Source: Candidatus Cohnella colombiensis (GTDB taxonomy: Bacteria > Bacillota > Bacilli > Paenibacillales > Paenibacillaceae). Taken from it: DNA of 64,000 nt. The notes beneath the pieces are model-generated. The model was not told the DNA's origin. It did no database searches and saw nothing but the letters and a program-made list of their open reading frames with translations. Location: assembly GCA_029203125.1 (NCBI GenBank), contig CP119317.1, positions 3,782,001-3,846,000 on the forward strand, given 5' to 3'. How positions within the stretch are numbered: the stretch's first letter is position 1; every line of letters starts with the position of its first letter. This document shows, piece after piece, positions 16,597-26,311 of this stretch. The position numbers were made by a program, and so were the translations under genes.

Positions 16597-19143
16597 GTGG
16601 ACAAGCCGTCAATTGTTTCACTGCTGTCGCTATCTGAGACAGCGTTGTTTTCTTACGAGCCTGCCGTTGAGCAGAAAAAGCGTAGGTCGTTCGCACGTAG
16701 ATCATCAGCAAGCTCGAAAGGAGACTCACAGCCAAGCCGGTTCAAGCTGTGGGGACAAGCGCTTCAAAAACAGCAATGGTTGATTCTCATCCTTATTGCG
16801 GGTTTTTTGTTAGGAAGAGCAGTTATGTTAGAAGGGCTAACTCCGTTCGCGGCTGCTTTCTTTGGTGTTGTGCTCTATCTCCGTAAGGAGCTGGCGGGAT
16901 GGGCGGCGATTTCCTTAATTGCAGGGAGCTTTTGGGCGATCGAGCCGATGCCGTTAATGATTGGCGCACAGCTAGGCGTCATCTATATTCTTTATCGCGG
17001 TTTGGTGCTCTATGAAAAGGCAGACTTGTCACATGCCCCTGTTGTTGTGTTTGCGGGCTCATTGCTTGTCCGACTGTTTAATACGGTGATGCTCAATGAG
17101 CATTCGTGGCTTCCCTATCTATTGACGGTTGTTGAAGCGGGTCTTGCTTTTGTGCTCACACTGTTGTTCGTCCATGCGTTACCTGTATTGGCACGAACAC
17201 GAAAAAATATAAGCTTGCGTCATGAGGAATGGATCGGTATAACGATTTTACTCGCATGCCTGCTCACCGGGATGACAGGCTGGGAAGTGTACGGACTCGC
17301 TGTCGTGGGTGTGCTGTCTCGCTATTTTGTCATCGTATCTGCTTATATCGGGGGGCCTGCAATCGGAACCTCTGCGGGCGTTGTTGCTGGAATGATTTTG
17401 AGCTTGTCCGACCTCACGTCTGTGACGAATATTGGATTGCTTGCGTTTGGTGGCTTGATGGCAGGCCTTATTCGCGAAGGTGGGAAAGCGGCGACGGTAT
17501 TCGGGATGCTACTGGGAACATCGGTTATAACACTTTATGGTACCAATTCGATCGACACGATGACGTCTACTTGGACGACGGTAGCCGCGTCCGTAATGAT
17601 GCTGTTCACCCCTAGAACGATAACAGAGGTTATTTCAAGATATGTTCCAGGGACGATGAATTATGCCCAAAATCAAAGAGAATATGCGCAAAAAGTACGA
17701 GACCTCACAGCAGAGCGGGTTGAGCGCTTTTCCGAGGTGTTCCGCCAGCTATCCCGAAGCTTCCGTCAAACGACTCAGGCCGGTGAGATTGTGCAGACAG
17801 CACGAGATGACGATCACTTCGTCAATACGGTGCACGATCGCATGTGCATGAGCTGTCATCGACGTAACCTATGCTGGGACAAGCAGTTTTTTCAAACCTA
17901 TAAGCTTATGACGGATATGATGACCGCCATCGAGGAAAAGCCAGATCTGAAAGCATCACAGTTACCGAAATCTTGGAGTCGCATCTGTGTGAAGACACCG
18001 GAAGTGCTTGAATTGTTAAAGCAACAGCATGAGGTATATCAATTCGATCAGCGTTGGCGCCAGCAATTGCAAGATAGTCGGTATCTTGTAGCGGATCAAT
18101 TGTCTGGTGTATCTCAAGTGATGGATGATTTGGTTAAAGAGATACGTAGAGAATCACGGCAGATGGACCATCAAGAGGAGCAGATTCGCGATGCGTTAGA
18201 CCAGCTTGGTTTAGCGATTCAGGGTATCGACATTGTAAGCTTGGAGGAAGGGCGTGTCGAAATCGAGATGGTGCACGCTTTTCGAACGGGATATGATGAA
18301 TGCCGGAAGATGATCGCTCCGATTCTTTCAGAAATACTCGGTGAGACGGTAACCGTCAGTGGAGAAAAAGAGGGCATACCCATCGCGCATTTGACGACTG
18401 TAACCTTTGCGTCTGCCAAGGCGTTCGAGGTGGAGACGGGAGTGGCAGGAGTAGCTAAAAATGGAGATGTGCTCTCTGGAGATAGCTTCAGCATGCTAGA
18501 GCTTGTGAACGGCAAATATGCGGTGGCACTTAGCGATGGGATGGGGAACGGGACGCGCGCGCGAATGGAGAGTAGTGCGGCACTATCGATGCTGGAGCAG
18601 TTGCTTCAATCGGGCATCGATGAACGATTGGCGGTGAAGTCAGTTAATTCTATTTTGTTGCTGCGTTCACCTGAGGAAATGTTTGCGACAATTGATCTGG
18701 CGCTTATTGATCTCTATACAGCGCATGCGTCGATGTTGAAGATCGGCTCGACGCCGAGCTTCATTAAGCGCGGGAATGAGATTATTCCGATTGCGACAGG
18801 CAACTTGCCGATTGGCATTATGCAGGACATTGAGATTGATCTGCTGCGAGTCCAGCTTCAATCCGGAGACACGCTAATTATGATGACAGACGGGGTGCTC
18901 GATTCTTCGGATCATGCGATTAATAAGGAGCAGTGGATGAAGCGCGTGCTACAGGAGCTAGACGCTGACGATCCACAGGAGATCGCGGATGCGCTCCTAG
19001 AGGTGGCGTTGCGACAATGTCCGGGCAGAGTACAGGACGACATGACGGTCGTTGTCACCCGAATTTCGCGGCATCAGCCGCAATGGGCATCTTTCCGCTG
19101 GCCGGGCTTCACTCGCATGGAGCGTCCACGGACAGTGAGCTGA
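16597..19143 (+). CDS. spoIIE: Stage II sporulation protein E, PP2C-type phosphatase
   Basis: SpoIIE localises to the polar septum, interacts with FtsZ, and dephosphorylates SpoIIAA-P to release sigma-F in the forespore. The roughly 848-residue product has a soluble N-terminus, about ten membrane spans (about residues 55-325), a central regulatory/FtsZ-binding region with CMSCHRRNLCWDK, and a C-terminal PP2C domain (about 590-840) with LSDGMGNG and DGVLDSSD metal-binding aspartates. The frame opens at 16561, but that ATG lies inside the promoter -10, so GTG at 16597 after GGGGTG is chosen; GTG at 16588 is an alternative. yabS and yabT follow, as in B. subtilis. Confidence 0.96.
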   Translation: MDKPSIVSLLSLSETALFSYEPAVEQKKRRSFARRSSASSKGDSQPSRFKLWGQALQKQQWLILILIAGFLLGRAVMLEGLTPFAAAFFGVVLYLRKELAGWAAISLIAGSFWAIEPMPLMIGAQLGVIYILYRGLVLYEKADLSHAPVVVFAGSLLVRLFNTVMLNEHSWLPYLLTVVEAGLAFVLTLLFVHALPVLARTRKNISLRHEEWIGITILLACLLTGMTGWEVYGLAVVGVLSRYFVIVSAYIGGPAIGTSAGVVAGMILSLSDLTSVTNIGLLAFGGLMAGLIREGGKAATVFGMLLGTSVITLYGTNSIDTMTSTWTTVAASVMMLFTPRTITEVISRYVPGTMNYAQNQREYAQKVRDLTAERVERFSEVFRQLSRSFRQTTQAGEIVQTARDDDHFVNTVHDRMCMSCHRRNLCWDKQFFQTYKLMTDMMTAIEEKPDLKASQLPKSWSRICVKTPEVLELLKQQHEVYQFDQRWRQQLQDSRYLVADQLSGVSQVMDDLVKEIRRESRQMDHQEEQIRDALDQLGLAIQGIDIVSLEEGRVEIEMVHAFRTGYDECRKMIAPILSEILGETVTVSGEKEGIPIAHLTTVTFASAKAFEVETGVAGVAKNGDVLSGDSFSMLELVNGKYAVALSDGMGNGTRARMESSAALSMLEQLLQSGIDERLAVKSVNSILLLRSPEEMFATIDLALIDLYTAHASMLKIGSTPSFIKRGNEIIPIATGNLPIGIMQDIEIDLLRVQLQSGDTLIMMTDGVLDSSDHAINKEQWMKRVLQELDADDPQEIADALLEVALRQCPGRVQDDMTVVVTRISRHQPQWASFRWPGFTRMERPRTVS

Positions 19144-19266
19144 AGCAGCTGAAAACTCTTATGCTCATTTTCATCGTCTAAATCTCGCATTCCTTGGCGA
19201 CAATAGGAGTAGAGTCAATAGACTACTCTAAAACTAGAGTCGCTAGAATCGGAGGAATGAGGGCGC

Positions 19267-20022
19267 ATGAGACAAATATTGTTAATTACAGACGGAGGCT
19301 CCAATGTTGGAGACAGTCCAGTTATTGCAGCAGCACAGGCGTATGCAGAGGGTATTACGATCAATGTGGCAGGAGTGATTGATGAAGGCGTAATTGGCGA
19401 GCATGGCGCGACAGAGATTGCAGAGATCGCACGTGCAGGGGGAGGAATTAGCCGCATTGTAACGAGCCGCCAGCTCTCGCATACAGTACAGATGATGACG
19501 CGGCAGACGGTTGCAGGAAGTGTTCGGCAAGCGGTCAATCACGAGCTAAGGCAGCTGTTTGATATTAAAGATTTGAGTGAACTGCCACCACCTAAGCGTG
19601 GGGAAATCGTTAAAGTAATGGAAGATTTAGAAGAAACGATGGCACTTTCTGTAGCCTTGCTGATCGATGCAAGTGCAAGCATGAAGCCAAAGCTGCATGC
19701 AGTAGAAGAAGCGGTGCGCGAGCTTACACTCAGCTTACAGGCACGCAAAGGGAAGAGCCAAGTGGCTGTGTTTCATTTTCCAGGGGAATCGTCCGATGAA
19801 TATTGTGTAAGGGATGCGCAATGGACAAGGGATGCGACTAAGCTGAACAAATTATTCGGGAAAATTCGGATGCGGGGAACGACGCCGACTGGACCTGCGC
19901 TATTGGAAGTGGTTGAATATATCCGTGCAACATGTGGTAAGATCGAAGTAGAGCTTGCGGATGATGCACAAATTACTTCTAGAAATCGTTCAAATGAGGT
20001 GCGGAGTGACTACGTCGGCTGA
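19267..20022 (+). CDS. yabS: VWA-domain protein (YabS)
   Basis: A 251-residue protein with a von Willebrand factor A-like fold. The N-terminus LLITDGGSNVGDSP resembles part of a VWA core. The MIDAS metal motif DASAS is at about residues 135-139, and a conserved Thr lies in RGTTPTGPA. It matches B. subtilis YabS by position between spoIIE and the kinase yabT; the role is unknown, presumably in sporulation. GGAGG is 11 bases before the ATG. In the 120-base gap before it, TAGAGTC occurs twice and one copy can form a bulged hairpin with GACTACTC. Its end overlaps yabT. Confidence 0.88.
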   Translation: MRQILLITDGGSNVGDSPVIAAAQAYAEGITINVAGVIDEGVIGEHGATEIAEIARAGGGISRIVTSRQLSHTVQMMTRQTVAGSVRQAVNHELRQLFDIKDLSELPPPKRGEIVKVMEDLEETMALSVALLIDASASMKPKLHAVEEAVRELTLSLQARKGKSQVAVFHFPGESSDEYCVRDAQWTRDATKLNKLFGKIRMRGTTPTGPALLEVVEYIRATCGKIEVELADDAQITSRNRSNEVRSDYVG

Positions 20023-20929
20023 GATTGTGCCCTTGCCTCCGGGAACGATGCTGCGAGGCAAGTGGAATGGCAACAGTTATCGTCTTGAGAAGCTGTTAGG
20101 CTTAGGAACAAATGGACAGGTATACTTGGCGGTTTCCAATGGTTATTATCGCTGTGCGGTGAAGCTGGGCTTAGAGTTGGCCGAGCTTCAGGGAGAAGCC
20201 AACCTATTGGCTTCTTTGGATGCAGCGGAAAAGCATAGAAAACCGTTCCTGATAGATGTGGATGATGCAGTAATCGCTGACCGTGAGGTTCCATTCTACG
20301 TAATGAAATATGTGACAGGTATTCCTGTAAAAGCGTATTTGCGTAAAAATGGAAGTGACTGGATGGGCGTCATTGGATATCGATTACTTGAACGACTAGC
20401 GCAGCTGCATGAGGCGGGTAGAGTGTTCGGAGATATCAAGAGTGATAATGTGCTTGTCGGAGACTATGGGAAAGTTGAATTAGTCGATTTCGGTGGGCTA
20501 TCGGAGATTGGTCGTAGTGTGAGGCAGTACACGGAAATATGCGATCGCGGCTATTGGCTTGCAGGCGCACGAACAGCCGATCCTGCTTATGATTGGTTCG
20601 GTGTTGCGATGATGTGGATTCATGCGATTGATGGCAAACGATTGAATCAGCTTACGAAGACATTGCTTCCGCAAAATCGCCATCCTCAAGAGGTAATGCG
20701 ACTTGTTCGAAGCCATTCTAAGCTCAGACGTGTCGAAACATGGATAGAAAAAGCGCTGGCTGGTCAATTCTCGAATACTGATGAAGCAGCTAAACAATGG
20801 CGGGAATGCTTTATCCCGAACGTCAAATCGTTACGTACTACAAGCCGTGTACCGCGCTGGATGACAAACTTGCTCGTAGGGTCAATTATTGTTTTTGTAT
20901 CGGTGGCTGCGCTTTTTTACTTACAATAA
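20006..20929 (+). CDS. yabT: Membrane-anchored serine/threonine protein kinase (YabT)
   Basis: Hanks-type kinase. B. subtilis YabT is a DNA-activated sporulation kinase that phosphorylates RecA. Seen here: Gly-rich loop LGLGTNGQVYLAV, the ATP lysine in RCAVKLG, the catalytic loop FGDIKSDN (usual HRDxKxxN has Phe-Gly in place of His-Arg), DFGG, and one C-terminal membrane span (NLLVGSIIVFVSVAALFYL) placing the kinase in the cytoplasm. The start is uncertain: GTG at 20006 has GAGGT 5 bases upstream and overlaps the yabS end; ATG at 19994 and an earlier TTG have poor binding sites. Confidence 0.88.
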   Translation: MTTSAEIVPLPPGTMLRGKWNGNSYRLEKLLGLGTNGQVYLAVSNGYYRCAVKLGLELAELQGEANLLASLDAAEKHRKPFLIDVDDAVIADREVPFYVMKYVTGIPVKAYLRKNGSDWMGVIGYRLLERLAQLHEAGRVFGDIKSDNVLVGDYGKVELVDFGGLSEIGRSVRQYTEICDRGYWLAGARTADPAYDWFGVAMMWIHAIDGKRLNQLTKTLLPQNRHPQEVMRLVRSHSKLRRVETWIEKALAGQFSNTDEAAKQWRECFIPNVKSLRTTSRVPRWMTNLLVGSIIVFVSVAALFYLQ

Positions 20930-20967
20930 TACAATTAGTGAAATGCAGAAGATAAGGAGAAATGAAT

Positions 20968-22386
20968 GTGCAACCGCGAGAAGAGTGGACGGAACGTCTA
21001 ATGGCAGACGCAAAGGCGGAAGGCTGGTGGTGCGAGGGAGCGACTGTAGTCATCGCAGTATCCGGTGGGCCAGATTCCATGGCGTTGCTTCATCTGCTGT
21101 ATACGATGTCACTGCAGACGCATTTTCGAGTCGTTGTTGCTCATGCGAATCATCAGTTCCGCGGTGCGGAATCAGATGCCGAAGCCATTCTTGTTCGCCG
21201 AATTGCGCAGGAGTGGGGCATGACATTCGAGATGGCGGAGCTCAATATGCCAGATTACATAGCTCAAACGGGGATGAATGCACAGTCAGCATCACGCGAG
21301 AAACGCTACCAATTTTTACATGAGGTGGCAGAACGGTATGGCAGTCATACTTTGTTGCTCGGACATCATGCGGGAGATCAAGCAGAGACGCTACTTATGC
21401 GTATATTACGCGGTACGGGGCCAGGTGGGTTAGCAGGTATTCCCTATCGTCGGATAGATAATAATTTGGAACTGATCCGGCCATTGTTACGTATAACGAA
21501 AGATGAGTTGCTTTCTTATTGCGAGCGGTATAATATTCCTTATGCAATAGATAGCAGCAATTTGGATACGCATTATTTTCGCAACGAGGTTCGTCTGACA
21601 CTACTCCCGATGCTAGAGGCATACAATCCGCAGATACAAGCCTCACTCGTTCGACTAGCGGATATGGCGGCAGTAGATGATGATTATATGGGGCAGGTGA
21701 CGTCAGCAGTCTTTCAACAAGAAGTAACAGCAGATGGAGCGGGCTATCGCTTGAGTCGAGAGTCGTTCAGTCGATTGCACGTCGCTTTACAACGAAGATT
21801 GATTAAATTAATATTAAGTTTATGCTCAAACTCTGAGCAAACGTTGGAATTTCGTATGGTAGAAGAAATTGTAGCTGCTTTATCGGCTGATCGACCTGCG
21901 GTATGTCGGATGGATTATGGTGCCCACGGGGTACTGCGACGGGAATATGACGAGGTGTATCTAGGCCCACCTAGAGAGGAATCACATCGCTATAACTACG
22001 TTATTCAGCCATCGACAACAGCGTTTGAGATATCGGAGAGTGGTACAACAGTCGTCCTTGAACGGTTGGACGGCGCAGCGGGCACAAACTCAAAGCAACA
22101 ATGGGAAGCTTTTTTTGATGAGGATTTGCTTCAATACCCATTGCATGTTCGTAACCGGGAGCCGGGAGATGTCATTGCACCTTATCGGTTAAACGGTACG
22201 AAAAAAGTACAAGATATGTTCGTTGATCTTAAAGTGCCGCGATCCAAACGAGATTTAGTGCCTCTTGTTGTCGATTGTCAGGGAAACGTATTGTGGATTC
22301 CAAGCATTCGCCGTTCGCGTCACGCACTAGTTTCTGAACAAACACGATCAACGCTCCACATGACCTTCATTGGATTGGAAATGTAG
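20968..22386 (+). CDS. tilS: tRNA(Ile)-lysidine synthetase
   Basis: Ligates lysine to C34 of the CAU-anticodon tRNA-Ile so that it reads AUA; essential in most bacteria. The PP-loop ATPase motif is SGGPDS at about residue 33. The N-terminal domain includes VVAHANHQFRG and LLLGHHAGDQAETLLMR, and the C-terminal TilS domain ends near VKDLK-like KVPRSKRDLVPLV. About 472 residues is normal. AAGGAG at 20954-20959 is only 2 bases from the ATG at 20962 but 8 from the in-frame GTG at 20968, so GTG is preferred. hpt and ftsH follow as in other Bacillales. Confidence 0.96.
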   Translation: MQPREEWTERLMADAKAEGWWCEGATVVIAVSGGPDSMALLHLLYTMSLQTHFRVVVAHANHQFRGAESDAEAILVRRIAQEWGMTFEMAELNMPDYIAQTGMNAQSASREKRYQFLHEVAERYGSHTLLLGHHAGDQAETLLMRILRGTGPGGLAGIPYRRIDNNLELIRPLLRITKDELLSYCERYNIPYAIDSSNLDTHYFRNEVRLTLLPMLEAYNPQIQASLVRLADMAAVDDDYMGQVTSAVFQQEVTADGAGYRLSRESFSRLHVALQRRLIKLILSLCSNSEQTLEFRMVEEIVAALSADRPAVCRMDYGAHGVLRREYDEVYLGPPREESHRYNYVIQPSTTAFEISESGTTVVLERLDGAAGTNSKQQWEAFFDEDLLQYPLHVRNREPGDVIAPYRLNGTKKVQDMFVDLKVPRSKRDLVPLVVDCQGNVLWIPSIRRSRHALVSEQTRSTLHMTFIGLEM

Positions 22387-22444
22387 GGCATGATCAGAGC
22401 AAAGCAATCATACCGTGTAATAATCTCAGTAGGAGGTTCCTTCT

Positions 22445-22984
22445 GTGCATAATGACATTCAAGAAGTCCTTTACTCGCAAGAAGTGATCGAGCAGAAGGT
22501 ACAAGAATTAGGAGAAGTAATTAGCCGTGAATACGAAGGACGTAATCCACTTGTGATCTGCGTGCTTAAAGGTGCATTCATTTTCATGGCAGACTTATCG
22601 AAACGATTGACGATCCCGATCGAACTCGATTTCATGGCGGTATCTAGCTATGGACAGGGCACACGATCTTCAGGTGAAGTCAAGATCGTGAAGGATCTAG
22701 ACGTTTCCGTTGATGGACGTGATGTACTGATTGTAGAGGACATCATTGATAGCGGGCTCACTCTAAGCTATCTGATCGATGTGCTTGAGCGTCGCAATGC
22801 GTTGTCCGTCAATGTTGTCGCATTATTCGATAAGCCGGGTCGGCGTACAGTTGATCTTAATGCAGACTACACAGGCTTCATTATTCCGGATGCTTTTGTT
22901 GTTGGTTATGGGCTCGACTATGCAGAGAAATATCGTAATTTGCCTTATGTCGGTATCCTTAAACCAGAGATTTACACAATATAA
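22445..22984 (+). CDS. hpt: Hypoxanthine phosphoribosyltransferase
   Basis: Purine salvage enzyme converting hypoxanthine or guanine plus PRPP to IMP or GMP. The 179-residue product shows the PRPP-binding motif VLIVEDIIDSGLT and the flexible-loop region SSYGQGTRSSGEVKIVKDLD. The start codon is GTG with AGGAGG upstream. The tilS-hpt-ftsH order is conserved and may link purine salvage with ppGpp-responsive growth control. Confidence 0.97.
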   Translation: MHNDIQEVLYSQEVIEQKVQELGEVISREYEGRNPLVICVLKGAFIFMADLSKRLTIPIELDFMAVSSYGQGTRSSGEVKIVKDLDVSVDGRDVLIVEDIIDSGLTLSYLIDVLERRNALSVNVVALFDKPGRRTVDLNADYTGFIIPDAFVVGYGLDYAEKYRNLPYVGILKPEIYTI

Positions 22985-23014
22985 TTCTCATCGTTTGCCG
23001 CGGTGGGTGTTCTA

Positions 23015-23044
23015 TTGTGATGCAAAGACAGGCTATGGTAAAAT
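23015..23044 (+). promoter_or_regulatory. Candidate sigma-A promoter of ftsH
   Basis: TTGTGA at 23015-23020, an 18-base spacer, and TAAAAT at 23039-23044, 29 bases before the ftsH ATG. Confidence 0.55.
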
Positions 23045-23073
23045 GATGTAAGTGTGTCGAGAGGAGGTTCGGG

Positions 23074-25077
23074 ATGAATCGGTTCATTCGGAATACAGGT
23101 TTTTACTTACTTATCTTTTTGGTGACAGTCGGGATCGTTCAATTTTTTCTTACGAAGAACGATACGCCGAAGGAACTGAGCTATAACGAGCTCATTCAAG
23201 TTGTTCAAGCGGGCAACGTTAAGCAACTAACTACGCAAATTCAGAACGGCACTTATCTCGTGACAGGTGAATATAAACCGAAGTCGGGTACAGATAAGGG
23301 TGAGGTTTTCACAGCTCGTGCGCCGCTTGCAGATTATGCGATCGAGAGACTCACGGACTTGGGAACGGAAAAGGGATTCGAAGTCATTCCTAAGAAGATG
23401 CCGGGACAGAGCTTATGGCTTACATTCTTAACCTCGATTGTACCGTTCATTATTATGTTCGTCTTGTTCTTCTTCCTGATTAATCAGGCGCAAGGCGGCG
23501 GTGGCAAGGTTATGAACTTCGGAAAGAGCCGTGCTCGTCTTTATAATGAAGAGAAGAAGCGCGTAACGTTCGAGGATGTTGCAGGGGCAGATGAGGAGAA
23601 ACAGGAGCTCGTAGAGGTTGTTGAGTTCCTAAAGGACCCACGCAAATTTGCTCAGCTAGGTGCTCGCATTCCGAAGGGCGTACTACTTGTAGGTCCTCCA
23701 GGGACAGGTAAAACATTGCTTGCACGATCAGTTGCTGGTGAAGCTGGCGTTCCGTTCTTTACGATTTCGGGTTCCGATTTCGTTGAGATGTTCGTTGGTG
23801 TAGGGGCATCACGTGTGCGCGATTTGTTCGAAAACGCTAAGAAGAACGCTCCATGTATTATCTTTATAGATGAAATCGATGCTGTCGGTCGTCAGCGGGG
23901 CGCAGGCCTCGGCGGTGGTCACGATGAGCGCGAACAAACACTCAACCAATTGCTTGTTGAGATGGATGGCTTCAGCGCGAATGAAGGCATTATTATCGTC
24001 GCTGCGACGAACCGTCCAGATATTCTTGACCCTGCGTTGCTCCGTCCAGGTCGCTTTGACCGTCAAATTACGGTTGATCGTCCAGACGTTAAGGGCCGTG
24101 AAGCAGTACTTAAAGTTCATGCACGTAACAAGCCTCTTAATAAAGACGTGAAGCTGAATACGATTGCGAAGCGCACGACAGGCTTTACAGGTGCAGATTT
24201 GGAAAATCTGCTCAATGAAGCAGCATTACTTGCTGCGCGTCGTAATAAGAAAGACATTGCAATGATTGAAGTGGATGAAGCGATTGACCGTATCATTGTA
24301 GGTACAGAGAAGAAGAGTCGTGTCATCAGTGATCGCGAAAAGCGGATTGTTGCTTATCACGAAGCAGGACATACGATTGCAGGCTTCTTCCTGGAGCATG
24401 CTGATACGGTGCATAAGGTAACGATAATTCCACGCGGACGTGCTGGCGGATACGTCATCATGCTGCCGAAGGAAGATCGCATGCTCGTAACGAAGCAAGA
24501 GCTTCTCGATAAAGTAACAGGCCTCTTGGCTGGTCGCGCTGCAGAAGAAATCTTCATCGGTGAGATTGGCACAGGTGCATATAGCGATTTCAAATCTGCG
24601 ACGGGCATCGTCCGTTCGATGATTATGGAATACGGGATGAGTGATAAGCTCGGAACGATGCAATTTGGTAGCTCGCAAGGTCAAGTGTTCTTAGGCAGAG
24701 ATATCGGTCATGAACAGAATTATTCAGATGCGATTGCTTATGAGATTGACCAAGAGATGCAGAGCATTACACGTGAGTGTTATGACCGTGCAAAGAAGCT
24801 TCTTAACGAGAAGAGTGCAGAGATGCATTTGATTGCGAAGACGTTACTTGATGAAGAAACGCTCGATCTTGAACAAATCAAGTATTTGATCGAGAATGGT
24901 TCGCTTGAAGGATTAGATCGTGACAGCGGCCCGGAACCGATCGAATTGTCGAAGGGCGAGCCTATCGTTGATACACTAGGTGGCGGAGTGCGCGTACGAA
25001 TTCAAACCCGTGACGATGAGCCGACTCCACCAACACCGGACGAACGTTCGGAGGGCGAGTCTGAAGAGCCTAAATAA
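23074..25077 (+). CDS. ftsH: ATP-dependent zinc metalloprotease FtsH
   Basis: Membrane-bound hexameric AAA+ protease for quality control of membrane and regulatory proteins. Two spans flank an external domain (residues about 7-27 and 112-135). The AAA module has Walker A GPPGTGKT at about residue 208, Walker B IIFIDEIDAVG and the second region of homology ATNRPDILDPALLRPGRFD. The protease domain has zinc motif HEAGH at about residue 429. The C-terminal tail (from about 620) is acidic, Pro-rich and probably disordered. GAGAGGAGG precedes the ATG, and a terminator follows. Confidence 0.98.
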   Translation: MNRFIRNTGFYLLIFLVTVGIVQFFLTKNDTPKELSYNELIQVVQAGNVKQLTTQIQNGTYLVTGEYKPKSGTDKGEVFTARAPLADYAIERLTDLGTEKGFEVIPKKMPGQSLWLTFLTSIVPFIIMFVLFFFLINQAQGGGGKVMNFGKSRARLYNEEKKRVTFEDVAGADEEKQELVEVVEFLKDPRKFAQLGARIPKGVLLVGPPGTGKTLLARSVAGEAGVPFFTISGSDFVEMFVGVGASRVRDLFENAKKNAPCIIFIDEIDAVGRQRGAGLGGGHDEREQTLNQLLVEMDGFSANEGIIIVAATNRPDILDPALLRPGRFDRQITVDRPDVKGREAVLKVHARNKPLNKDVKLNTIAKRTTGFTGADLENLLNEAALLAARRNKKDIAMIEVDEAIDRIIVGTEKKSRVISDREKRIVAYHEAGHTIAGFFLEHADTVHKVTIIPRGRAGGYVIMLPKEDRMLVTKQELLDKVTGLLAGRAAEEIFIGEIGTGAYSDFKSATGIVRSMIMEYGMSDKLGTMQFGSSQGQVFLGRDIGHEQNYSDAIAYEIDQEMQSITRECYDRAKKLLNEKSAEMHLIAKTLLDEETLDLEQIKYLIENGSLEGLDRDSGPEPIELSKGEPIVDTLGGGVRVRIQTRDDEPTPPTPDERSEGESEEPK

Positions 25078-25091
25078 GAAACAATTAAAAT

Positions 25092-25136
25092 CAGGGTGTC
25101 TCTCGCGTCGGTTGGCGTGCGGGGCGCCCTGTTTTT
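25092..25136 (+). terminator. Intrinsic terminator after ftsH
   Basis: CAGGGTGTCTC and GGGGCGCCCTG pair over 11 positions (three G-T pairs), followed by TTTTTG. Confidence 0.85.
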
Positions 25137-25146
25137 GTACACCTAA

Positions 25147-25175
25147 TTGACAGCCTACCTCGGCACGTGTAAATT
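25147..25175 (+). promoter_or_regulatory. Sigma-A promoter of the nad operon
   Basis: A perfect TTGACA at 25147-25152, a 17-base spacer and TAAATT at 25170-25175. It leaves a leader of about 130 bases before nadA. I could not define a NadR/NiaR operator by eye. Confidence 0.7.
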
Positions 25176-25309
25176 GGTGTTTATGAGGGATACTCTATTT
25201 TGTACAATAAATAGTAGTTCCTTGCTAAGTATGTGCATAGATTCACAAACAAAAGCATTTGCAGAATGAAATAGATTGCGGTTTGTTGTACCGTAAGGAG
25301 GAGAATGAT

Positions 25310-26248
25310 ATGGAGGCGTTAGCCTTAGAACGTAAAGCTGAGCAAAACCGCGAGCTTCGCGAACGGTTGCTGCAGTTGAAGAAAGAACGGAATGCAATTA
25401 TTCTTGCTCATTATTATCAGCGAGATGAGATACAAGAGGTTGCGGATTTTCGAGGGGATTCATTTCTCTTAGCACAGAAGGCAGCTGCGACAGATGCAGA
25501 TGTTATTGTTTTCTGTGGCGTTCACTTTATGGGAGAAAGCGCGAAAATTCTTGCACCGAACAAGGTTGTGCTCGTACCGGATGAGCGTGCAGGCTGTCCG
25601 ATGGCCGATATGGTCAATCCGATTGGTCTTAAGGCTCTGAAGGCGAAGCACCCTAACGCTAAGGTTGTCACTTACATTAACTCTTCTGCTGATGTGAAGG
25701 CGGAAACAGATATATGCTGTACTTCGGCAAATGCAGTGAAGGTAGTAAACTCCATTGATGCAGATGAAGTCATTTGGTGTCCGGATAAAAACTTAGGAGA
25801 CTATGTTTCACAGCATACGGACAAGAAGATGATCATTTGGGAAGGTTACTGCAACACGCACGACATGCTGACGATCAAGGACGTTGAAGAGATGCGTGCG
25901 AAGCATCCGAATGCGCAGTTTGTTGTCCATCCAGAATGTCGACCTGAAGTGGTGAAGATGGCTGACTTCGTTGGAAGTACGACAGGCATCTTGAAGTATT
26001 GCCGTGAATCGGAGCATCAGGAATTCATCGTGGGAACAGAGGACGGCACAGGCTATCAGCTACGATTGGACAGCCCAAACAAGACGTTCCATTTTGCCTC
26101 GAAATTCCTCGTCTGCCCGAACATGAAAGTAAACAACCTCAAGAAGGTTGTCAAATGTTTGGAGACGATGCAGCCTCAGATCTATGTACCTGAAGATGTT
26201 GCAGCTAAAGCACGTTTATCGCTAGAGCGTATGCTACTAGTCAAGTAA
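25310..26248 (+). CDS. nadA: Quinolinate synthase NadA
   Basis: [4Fe-4S] enzyme that condenses iminoaspartate with dihydroxyacetone phosphate to quinolinate, the second step of de novo NAD synthesis. 312 residues. The substrate-binding AHYYQRDEIQ and GDSFLLAQ are near the N-terminus, with cluster-ligand candidates in VIVFCGVHFMGE, ICCTSANA, VHPECRPEV and LVCPNM. The open frame starts at 25259, but AAGGAGGAG lies before the ATG at 25310 and the family N-terminus agrees. The operon order nadA-nadB-nadC differs from the B. subtilis nadBCA order. Confidence 0.96.
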   Translation: MEALALERKAEQNRELRERLLQLKKERNAIILAHYYQRDEIQEVADFRGDSFLLAQKAAATDADVIVFCGVHFMGESAKILAPNKVVLVPDERAGCPMADMVNPIGLKALKAKHPNAKVVTYINSSADVKAETDICCTSANAVKVVNSIDADEVIWCPDKNLGDYVSQHTDKKMIIWEGYCNTHDMLTIKDVEEMRAKHPNAQFVVHPECRPEVVKMADFVGSTTGILKYCRESEHQEFIVGTEDGTGYQLRLDSPNKTFHFASKFLVCPNMKVNNLKKVVKCLETMQPQIYVPEDVAAKARLSLERMLLVK

Positions 26249-26311
26249 TGGCTACTTCGGTGCCTAATATATTTATTGTTACTCTTTTGTCGGGATGGGG
26301 ACGAGAAGCAT

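Noticed and set aside
16311..16604. Minus-strand 97-codon frame upstream of spoIIE
   Set aside because: It runs across the spoIIE promoter and start, with no ribosome binding site; interpreted as chance.
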